This document shows, one piece after another, positions 14,432 to 23,500 of a stretch of DNA of 30,004 bases. The notes beneath the pieces are model-generated. The model searched no databases and had not been told where the DNA came from. It saw nothing but the letters and a program-made list of their open reading frames with translations. The DNA comes from a virus. The translations under genes and the position numbers were made by a program. Numbering within the stretch: the first letter of the stretch is position 1; each line of letters starts with the position of its first letter. The DNA lies in the IMG/VR virus record IMGVR_UViG_3300044675_000296, positions 1 to 30,004 of that record; one strand, given 5' to 3'.

Positions 14432-17308
14432 ATGAACAATTTAGAATTTTTACAGCAAGTCCTCGGAGACGATGGATACTACTGCATAGTTGGGCTAAAG
14501 AAAGACTCGGACAAACCTGTCCAAAAGTTTTTCCAGCGGCTCGAAGATGCGGTCAAAGTTGCTGAGAACCTGAAGAACGAGGGCTATGATGCGTACTACG
14601 CATTGGCTACGTTCGAGGATGGAAAGTCACGTAAAACTGCAAACGTTAAACAACTTAGGTCGTTGTTCGTCGACCTTGATTGTGGGCCAGGTAAGCCATA
14701 CCCAACACAGGTAGAAGCTATTGCTGGGTTAAAAGCGTTCTGTAAAGAGACCAAGATGCCAAGACCAGCACTAGTTAACTCTGGTGGGGGTGTGCATGCC
14801 TATTGGCCTTTAGCCGAACCCGTATCACGGGGGGAGTGGTTGCCTTTAGCTGAGAAGCTAAAGAAGATGTGTGACGATAATGACCTGTTTGCTGACCCCG
14901 TAGTTACAGCAGATTCGGTACGGATCCTACGAGTTCCAGGAACTCTTAACTTTAAACTTGATGAAGCCCGAGACGTTGCGTTAATCGGTAGCTCATGTAG
15001 CTCATACGAGATAGACACACTAAAAGATGTTATTGGTGAACCCATACTGGTTAGACCATCCTATATCCCACGAGGAGAGATGGATGAAGTTACCAAGGCA
15101 ATCCTAGGTAATTACACAAATCGGTTTAGAACTATCATGATACGCACCAAAGACGGTGACGGATGCCAGCAACTGAAGTATATTTATGAGAACCAAGCAA
15201 CCATGTCGGAACCGATGTGGAGAGCAGGGCTATCTATCGCCAAATTTTGTATTGATGCAGACAAAGCGATTGAAAAGTTATCCTCGGGACACCCCGAATA
15301 CAGCCCTGAATTTGCTGATCGCAAGGTACGCAACATCAAAGGCGGACCATATACATGTGCAAAGTTTGAAGAATTTAACCCAGGCGGGTGCGACGGATGC
15401 CCTAATAAAGGGGTACTGAAGTCACCTATCGTGCTTGGTCGTGAAGTACAGGAAGCAACTGACGAAGACAACATAGTAGAAGATAGTCCAGCGGACGTAG
15501 ACCAAGGGCACACACAGACATACGTTATACCGAAATACCCCGAGCCGTACTTTCGCGGCAAGAATGGTGGCATATTCAAACGCATCATCAAGGAAGAAGA
15601 CAACGTAGAAGTAATGATTTACCACAACGACCTGTATGTAACACGTCGTTTATTGGACTCCGATGTCGGAGAAGCCGTAGTAGTTAGATTGCACCTTCCA
15701 AAAGACGGTGTTAAAGAATTCACAATACCGCTATCTGCGGTTACATCTAAAGACGAAATACGCAAATACATGTCATCACATGGCGTAGCGGTAGTAAAGA
15801 CAGACGAGATTATGTCGTACGTAACAACTTGGGTAAACCACATGCAATATAGTGCTAAAGCGGACACTGCTCGTAGACAATTCGGCTGGACTGACGATAA
15901 ATGTGAAGCCTTTATTCTTGGCGACAAAGAGATTCGTGCAGACCGTGTAGACCACAACCCCCCATCTGCGGCTACTGCCCAGCTATTCTCGGCTTTTGAA
16001 CACAAAGGCACGTTGGATAAATGGAAAGAAGCCATGGCTTTCTACAATAAGCCAGGAATGGAAGTACATCAGTTCGTGCTGGGCTTGGCTTTTGGCTCTG
16101 TATTTACTAAGTTCACTTCGGTCAATGGTGCGTTACTGCACGTATTTAGTCCTGATTCGGGTATTGGTAAAACTACTGCGCTATATGCGGGGGCAAGTAT
16201 TTGGGGTAATCCAAACAAACTTGTATTAAAGGAAGCCGATACTGCGGCATCTAAGATGAACCGTGCCGAGTTATACAACAACATCTTTTTACCAATGGAT
16301 GAGGTTACAAACTCTACGGCTAAAGAACTAAGTGACTTTGTATACCAGTACACATCAGGTTCGCAAAGAAATCGCATGAGTGGATCGTCGAATCAAGAAC
16401 GTACCCGTGGTGAAGAGCCTTGGCAACAAACGGGTGTAAGTACAGGTAATACTAGCGTTATGGAAAAGGTTGGTACATATAAAGCACTCCCAAAAGGAGA
16501 GGCGATGCGTATCCTCGAAGTAAGGGCTAAGCCTGTTCCAGATCTTGATAAGGTCGAAACCGACGAACTTAGCGAAAAGATTTTGAATAACTACGGGCAT
16601 GCGGCTCTGCCGTTCCTGCAGTATGTGATGAATGACATTCCAGGTATGAAGGCTTTGTATAAGACAACACAGCAGAAACTTGATAAGGCGTGTGGCTTTT
16701 CACCTGCGGACCGATTTCACTCCGTATTGGTAGCGGATGGCATCATGGGTTTGATGGTGGCTAAGAAGGTTGGCTTGATTGACTATGACATTGGTACGGT
16801 AGTCAGGTGGGTAAAGCATGTAGTCGGTTTACTACAAGAGCAGGTCAAATCCATGGATGTTGATGCCGAATCTACTTTGACCAACTACCTTGCTGAGAAC
16901 TATAACAACGTGCTCCGTATTAAGAGTACCGAGGATGCTCGTACGATAGGTAAAAACGATCTAGATCACTTGGTTATTCCCGATGCGACCCCACGTATTT
17001 CGTTAATAGCACGGTATGAATACGACGTAAAGATGCTGTTCCTGTACATGAAGCCCCTTAAAGAATGGTGTATTAAGCAACAAATTAACTACGAGGGATT
17101 TATTGACTCTTTGAAACGTGGCAGAACTAAAGCCAAGATTGATAAGAAGCGTATGGGTAAGGGTACTCGCATGAGTCTACCTGCCGCAGATGTACTGTGG
17201 GTTAACTGTGAAGGGTTCTTAGATGATGACCGAGAAGAAGAAATCGCCGCAGCAGCGCAACACAAGGCCACCCTTGAGGGTGATGAGGGAGGGGCAAATT
17301 TGTCCTGA
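14432..17308 (+). CDS. Bifunctional primase-helicase: AEP-like primase with DUF927-like ATPase
   Basis: The 958-aa protein starts with an archaeo-eukaryotic-type primase region: FVDLD (Asp81, Asp83) and SGGGVHAYW (His122) give the metal and nucleotide sites, followed by DSVRILRVPGT. A Cys cluster (TCAKFEEF, GGCDGC) near residues 310-325 may bind zinc. The second half is a DUF927-like P-loop ATPase with SGIGKTTAL (Lys580) and FLPMDE (Asp623, Glu624), probably the replicative helicase. It should make primers and unwind DNA for the family A polymerase. ATG at 14432 is used over GTG at 14426, given the AAGGTGG spacing. It has no TOPRIM domain, unlike T7 gp4. Confidence 0.9.
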   Translation: MNNLEFLQQVLGDDGYYCIVGLKKDSDKPVQKFFQRLEDAVKVAENLKNEGYDAYYALATFEDGKSRKTANVKQLRSLFVDLDCGPGKPYPTQVEAIAGLKAFCKETKMPRPALVNSGGGVHAYWPLAEPVSRGEWLPLAEKLKKMCDDNDLFADPVVTADSVRILRVPGTLNFKLDEARDVALIGSSCSSYEIDTLKDVIGEPILVRPSYIPRGEMDEVTKAILGNYTNRFRTIMIRTKDGDGCQQLKYIYENQATMSEPMWRAGLSIAKFCIDADKAIEKLSSGHPEYSPEFADRKVRNIKGGPYTCAKFEEFNPGGCDGCPNKGVLKSPIVLGREVQEATDEDNIVEDSPADVDQGHTQTYVIPKYPEPYFRGKNGGIFKRIIKEEDNVEVMIYHNDLYVTRRLLDSDVGEAVVVRLHLPKDGVKEFTIPLSAVTSKDEIRKYMSSHGVAVVKTDEIMSYVTTWVNHMQYSAKADTARRQFGWTDDKCEAFILGDKEIRADRVDHNPPSAATAQLFSAFEHKGTLDKWKEAMAFYNKPGMEVHQFVLGLAFGSVFTKFTSVNGALLHVFSPDSGIGKTTALYAGASIWGNPNKLVLKEADTAASKMNRAELYNNIFLPMDEVTNSTAKELSDFVYQYTSGSQRNRMSGSSNQERTRGEEPWQQTGVSTGNTSVMEKVGTYKALPKGEAMRILEVRAKPVPDLDKVETDELSEKILNNYGHAALPFLQYVMNDIPGMKALYKTTQQKLDKACGFSPADRFHSVLVADGIMGLMVAKKVGLIDYDIGTVVRWVKHVVGLLQEQVKSMDVDAESTLTNYLAENYNNVLRIKSTEDARTIGKNDLDHLVIPDATPRISLIARYEYDVKMLFLYMKPLKEWCIKQQINYEGFIDSLKRGRTKAKIDKKRMGKGTRMSLPAADVLWVNCEGFLDDDREEEIAAAAQHKATLEGDEGGANLS

Positions 17309-17495
17309 CGGAGTAGTTATTGATATTAACTGGGGTGCTTTTGAGATAGGCACTTCAGTTTTTATTCCTGCGGTTAACTTATCAAGATTAAACAAACAGA
17401 TGCAAAAGGTTGCAAACAATAAGCAAATGCGAATTAAAGGATTTGATCGGATCGAATCTGGGAAATTAGGTATGCGCTTTTGGCGGATTCTGTAA
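17223..17495 (+). CDS. Small phage protein of unknown function overlapping the primase end, 90 aa
   Basis: The frame opens at ATG 17223 with AAGGG at 17211-17215, overlapping the primase C-terminus by 86 bases. A later ATG at 17283 with GAGGG before it would reduce the overlap to 26 bases and begin MREGQICPDG. The body has VFIPAVNLSRLNKQMQKVA and ends MRFWRIL, a pattern of small phage proteins with no known role that often follow replication genes. Basic and probably nucleic-acid binding. It is the last gene before the terminator. Confidence 0.65.
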   Translation: MMTEKKKSPQQRNTRPPLRVMREGQICPDGVVIDINWGAFEIGTSVFIPAVNLSRLNKQMQKVANNKQMRIKGFDRIESGKLGMRFWRIL

Positions 17496-17503
17496 TATAC
17501 TTT

Positions 17504-17526
17504 CTAGGCAACTCTCCTGTTGCTAG
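17504..17526 (+). ncRNA. 3'-UTR hairpin with a C/U-rich loop
   Basis: CTA-GCAAC pairs with GTTGC-TAG (one bulged G) around a TCTCCT loop. It stands between the last + strand gene and the terminator. The loop is complementary to AGGAGA, a ribosome-binding site used by several genes here. Together with the terminator this could be a 3'-UTR-derived small RNA; only the fold is seen. Confidence 0.3.
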
Positions 17527-17551
17527 TTCTCCAGACGTGAGGAACCCCTTG

Positions 17552-17580
17552 AATCCCCACTTAACCGTGGGGATTTTTTT
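17552..17580 (+). terminator. Rho-independent terminator of the + strand operon
   Basis: A perfect 9-bp stem, AATCCCCAC with GTGGGGATT, encloses a TTAACC loop and is followed by a T-run to 17580. The T-run overlaps the stop codon of the convergent 2090-residue gene. No T-run exists on the opposite strand side, so it should stop only + strand transcription efficiently. Confidence 0.9.
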
Positions 17581-20500
17581 ATCTTCCTTCGTACTCTCGT
17601 AAGTGTTCCTCAATCTCTTTGAGCATTTTGGGACTATAAGCAACACCATTAACCATACGTTTTGTAGTACGCTCTTGAGCCTTGATAGACCGATCCAGCA
17701 CGTCGTTAATCGTAGCGGCATTGATCTCTAAACCAGGGTGTTTCTGACCTAATTCAAGCAAGCTATCCCTAATGTCATTCATTTCTTCTTGGTCACCTAA
17801 GCGACTAGCTACGAAATACTGACGCTTGAGCTTAGACTGCTGGGTATTTACCTGCTTATCAATACCCTTTAGGCGGGAGTTAATCTCCAGCTGACGAGCA
17901 TAATCGGCAGGAGCAAAACCAAACGCTTGCGCTGCAATATTCCAAGTATTAACTTCTCCTGTGATTGGATCACCACGGAGAGTGCGGGTCCCTTCGGTTG
18001 CGTAGCGTACACCCTTCATAACGTTGCCAAGTGAAGTAGGCAGGATGTTCTCAATACCACGCTGTACATTACCCTCACGGATCATATTTAAGCCACGTTC
18101 GACCTTAGATGCCACGCCATAAACAGGACCACCCATCATTTCCATCATAGTCAAGGCAACGGTCTGAGAGTCTTGCTTACCCGAGTCACGAATAATCAGG
18201 TCACTTAAACCTGTACGACTAGCGATTTCAACGTTGGTTACGTAGTTGAACAAGCCCTTATATGCAAACTCACCCAAAGACTTACGGGTTGCGGTTTCAA
18301 AGTCATCCTCGTCATCGTCTGCAAACAGGTTATATACCATCGCAGCGATACCAAATAAAGGCAGACCTTGTGCACCAGCAAACAATGCTGCAGTGCCATA
18401 AATACCAGCAATCTGACGCATAGCTGCCTTACGTACTTCTGGGTCCTCATTCTTCAAGGCTTCCCGTGCTGTCTTGAACAGCATGTAGTACATCGAAACG
18501 CCGTAGCGCTTAAACATGAACAGTACTTTACCTAAAGAACTTTGTGCGATACGGGGTGCAGAAGCAGCGGCAATACCACCGTTGGTCATCTCAGTTGTGT
18601 AAATAGCGTTATTAGCAGCAAGTTCTTCCTTCTCTAACTGACTTAGTGCCTTCTCAGCTTTAGTAGCCTTGTCGCTATTTAGACGATCCAGTTCTAAGTT
18701 GTAGGCTGCAATCAAAGATACCTGACGGTTAAGACGTTCGCCATGGTGGAATACAAAACCTGATGCGGCATTAACTTTAGATAAAGGATTCTTGCGGTCA
18801 TCTACTTCCAAGATGTCATACAGCTGGGAGCGGTTTAGCTGCCCTTGCTCTGAAGCTATACGGGATAAAGTCTTAAGACGGCGTACGCTTGCAGGTAATT
18901 TAGGATCATCAAAGTTGTAGTTGTCCAAGGCTGGCATGGCTTTCTGTTTCGCCATCTGACCTTTAGAGCCAAATACTTCTACTTCCTGCTTGAACCCGCT
19001 GTTTAAATGCACCTTATAAGCGTCGCCAATAGCCTTCATTGTGGATGGCATACCGTATTTACCTGCCAAATAGGGGGTAAGAATCAACGGAACTTGCGTC
19101 AAGTTGATTACGGCGGACGATACGTTAAAGCCAAGAGTCATGTTAAAGCCGAAAGACGTAGCTACTTGTGCCCACTTGTCAACCGTTGGGTTGTTAATGT
19201 AGGAGATACGCTTCTCAAACTCTTTGACGTACTCGTTAATTACACGATTATCCCGCTGGGCTTCTTCGCCAGTACCCTTACCAACTGATCGTGCGTAGTC
19301 CCGCATTTGGTCGAGAACAGCATTTAACTTAGCGGCATAGCGCATGCTGGCAATCTGATGGGAGGTGCGGTACATCTTCTCACGTAAAGCACGAACGGCA
19401 TCTTTCTTAAAGCCAAGGGTTTCCTTACGCTTTTGGAAGGACTGTGCAAATGAAGTCTCAGGTAATGTGCTGAGGAACAAACGCATTACTTCTTCGGTAG
19501 CTTCTGCAGGAACCTTGTTAAGCTCCATAATCTGCAGAACGCTGTTTACAAACGAGCCAGTTGGCACGCGGCGGTAGTTTAATTCGGACAGGTTAGAGAA
19601 CTTTTCTATGTTTGTCGCACCGTCTTTAGCCATCTGAGCAACACTACGTTCCCGCTCTCGCTCGGTTTCAAACGCTTCTACATAGAACTCAGTCTGCCCG
19701 CTAGCATCTTTAGCCGAATACGATACCCAGTACTTACCATAACGTGCTAAAGGGAAGTAGGGGTCAATATTACCTTTTGCGGTCAGACGATCAAAAATGT
19801 CTCGCTTAATTAACTTGGCTCGGGCTGGGTCAGTAACAGATGCGTCAATACGTTCGCCGATAGACTTTAAAACCTCGTCGTACATGGATTTGTACGCATC
19901 CCGCATACCTGTATAGAGTGCCTTACCACGACCACTCAGCTTATCGTACATCCCTTTTACCCTGTCGTACTCTTTTTGCAATTCAGGGGTTTTGTAATCG
20001 GTGCGGGCTTTAGTCGGATCGACTTTATTAATAGTGCTCTCGTAGACTACTTCGTTAAACAGGTCTACCTGTGCTGGGCTTTCAGTCTTAGCAAATGACT
20101 CGGCACGCTCAACTAAAGGCTCAATAGAGCGGTTCATCTTGTACTCAAAGCCGTGGCGCTCATTGACAAGGCGGTCCATTGCGGGCGCTTCTTTCAGCCC
20201 TTTTTGCGAGGCTATATCTGCCAAGGCATTTAACGGTAGGAGCGACAGCATCAAGTTACGGAAGTTACCACCAACCGTATTCTTTAAGAACTCGTGCACA
20301 CCGTCAGCACGTTCAGGGGTCATCCCAGGAATTGCCTCAATAGCAGCGCCAAGACGGTCTAATACCGCACCCGCCGTACCTGCGTTAGCCGAAGCAAACA
20401 ACGCACCAGCATCACGGAACTCAGGGGCAGGAGATAGAATAGCGGCAATTATGCGGTCTGCTTGGTCGTAAGCGGAATCAAGCGGCTTAGAATCTAAACC

Positions 20501-23500
20501 AATAAGGCGGCGCATAAAGTTAGAAATCGCACGGACAAATTTATCCCATGCCGTGTACTTGCCACCGTTAGGGTTAATAGACTTTAAAACACCAACAAAT
20601 TCTGGATTCGACTGTGCTTCAGCAACGAATTCATCAAGGCTAGTAGAACCGTATGCAGTACCTAAAGACTCTTTAACTGAATCAAATAATTGCTGCAGCT
20701 GACGTGTTAATGGGTTATTGGCATCGTCAAGTACGTGGGATGTAGCGGCGTGACCTGTTTCATGTAACATCACATGGCTGTTCATGCCCGTATTAGCGTC
20801 AATATAGATTGTGTCAGTCTTTGGATCGTAGTAACCAGGAACAGCAACGCCTGCTTCATCTACTAAGTTCTCACGAATAACTACGTTGGTGTCAACGTTG
20901 GCCTCAGCCAATCGAGTAGCTATACGGGAAACAAACCGATCCGAACTAGCAGCTAATAAAGCTAGTGCCGATTGCAGATCACCCTGACGGATTGCGCTAA
21001 TAATAGCTGGGTGTAGTGGCTGACCTATTTGGAATACGGCAGACTCAGTAATCTTCTTTAGACCTGCGTTCTTGATTTCTTCATCAAGGGCTATGCCTTC
21101 ACCCCGAGTTACACCCTTAGCGGCACGACGCTCTGCACGGTTTCTAGCACGAGCCAAATCTTCCATCTGAGCGTCAATGTAGCCCTGAATAGTCTCGTCC
21201 ATGGCTTTATCTTTAGTGCCAGTCAAGCCATTCATAATAAGAGCCATCAACTGCTTGTCGCTATACGCATCACGGGCACGCTCAAAGCCTCGTACAAAAT
21301 CACGGAACTTCTTGTCTGTTTCTTTAGATAAGTTCTTTTCTACCCAGTTAGCAGCAAGACGGGCGTTCTTACCGTTCATACCATTAAAGAATTGTGCCTC
21401 AGAAGTAGACTCGCCTTCGGTGCGGAACTGCTTGGTGTTGAATGCCAAGTCATACGCAATGTTCAGCATGTTATCTACAATACGGGGCATCTTGCTAAAG
21501 TACACCTTAGCAGCTTCAGCGGCAGGGGTTAGTTTGTTGCGAGACTGCAACAACGTGGTTACTTCTAGGTTGTCATCAATATTGGTAACGTCATCTTTAG
21601 CAAAACCCATATAGCCACGGCTAATAAAGCTATTAAAGTCAGTCTTGCTTGGGCGACCTAGCTCTTGAAACTCCGCAGTTCCCTCGGGAGCTTTTTCTTT
21701 TACAGGCTTAGCAACTTTAGGAGCAGCCTGTGTCTTAGGCTTTTGGGTAGTGGCAACTTCAGTAAAAGGCTCAGTAAGCGCAGTAGGTACTGCTTCAATA
21801 ATTCCTTCAATACCTCTTTGACGACCTCTCTTAGGAGCTGCTTTTGTTCCTTCAACTTGTGCAAGTTCTTGTACAGGTACTGCTGGCACCTCTGTGCCCA
21901 GTTCCGCAGCGAGTTCAGCTTGGATCGCATTTTGTTCCTCCTGAGTTAATGTACTTGGCTGAACTGCTTCTCCGTCTCTAAGCTCACTAGTAGTGCTTCC
22001 AGCTGGTACCACTCCTTCTTGTCCAAGTTCTCCAGCTCCTGCGGCGGGTTCCTCTCGTACGGGTTCGCTAGGTACTTGAACGCTCTCTCGATCTGCTTCA
22101 CTGACAGGTGATTCAGGTTGAACTCTTCCATACTTAACTCCTTTTAAAACACGACCACTAGCACCAAACATTTCTTGTTGTTTAGCTAACGCCCCAAATG
22201 CGTTCATAGCAATGCCCTCTACGGCTTTTTTAGTAGAGTCAGACAAATTAGGGTTAGTTCTTATGTCAGCAAGAACACTTGCTACTTCGGCCTGTTGCTT
22301 AGGTTTAGATACATCTTTGTTAAGAAGTTTTTTATAAAAACCAGACTGCGGTTTGAGACCAGTTCCCTTTAATAAATCAGCATTTATGACTGTACCGAAC
22401 TCGGCTGACGCTTCTGGAGGACCCGCTAGTGCTTGGTCAACTGTTGGCTTGGCTTGTTCAAATGCGGTAATGCCAAACATCTCTTGCTGTGCAGGGGCTA
22501 AATCAACTTGAGGTGCACCCAAACCAACTAACTCAGGGTTGCCTAAAGTAGGTTCTACTTTTGGAAGTACTTCACGCCCTACTTGTTCAGCTACTACAGG
22601 TTCTTGTTTGTATACGCCTGTAGTTGGATCATAGATAATCCCAGGAGCTACTTCTTGCGGTACTTTGTTAGGATCAGTTTCTACTTGTTGAGCAGCTACT
22701 TGTTCTGGTGCTACGGCTTGTTGTTCTTGTTGCTGCTCGGTTAAAACATCTCTAGCGGCAATCTGACGTGCTCGCTCGTCTTTCATGCGTTTAGCTTCTA
22801 ACGCACCACCAGGGGCACCGATCGTACCACCACCTATAAAGCCCTTAAGGGATGCGGTAATGATGTTGTCAATATTTTCTTGGGAGAAAAAGGGGTCTGT
22901 GTCCCCAGCGAGTTGCGAGCCAATTAAAGTCAAGGCTTCTTGAGCGGCTTCAGTCAGTGCTTCACCACTTGCGGTACCAAGCACTTGCCCAGCAAAAGCA
23001 CGTTTAAAGTTAACTGGAACAAGATCAGACTTGGTTAACATCTCAGCAGCAATACGTTCTTTGCCTTTGGGGCCGAGCTGCTTTAAGATTTTGCTAGGTA
23101 AATAGGTATCTAAAGCACCAACCAAAGAACCAATCGTCAACGCAATACCTGGCTCTAGCGAACCTGTGTTTTCGTATACGCTATTAAATACATCAGGAAT
23201 GTTTACACCTAACGATGTGCCCCATAAACCCGTCTGTAAACCAACGTTAGCACCAAGCTCAGTAGCTTTTTGACCTACGGCACCTTGAATAGCACGGGCG
23301 GATAAGCGGTCTTTTAGCTCATCTGCGGCTTCTTTAGTTAATCCTTGTTTAGCTGCGGTCTCAGCAACTTGGGCAGTAATGGCTTTGTCTAGACTTTTCT
23401 TAGCGATAGTCTTACCAGCAACAGTACCAACACCAGCACCCAACATAAACGATGCAATATCAGGACCGATTTCACCTAGTGTTTCTGCAGCAAAACTAAA

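Noticed and set aside
15184-15603. - strand ORF of 139 codons opposite the primase
   Set aside because: Antisense shadow with no start signal or recognisable domain; the primase frame is strongly supported.
21665-21949. + strand ORF of 94 codons opposite the giant gene linker
   Set aside because: Ser/Leu/Arg/Phe-rich, no convincing ribosome-binding site, antisense to a low-complexity stretch.
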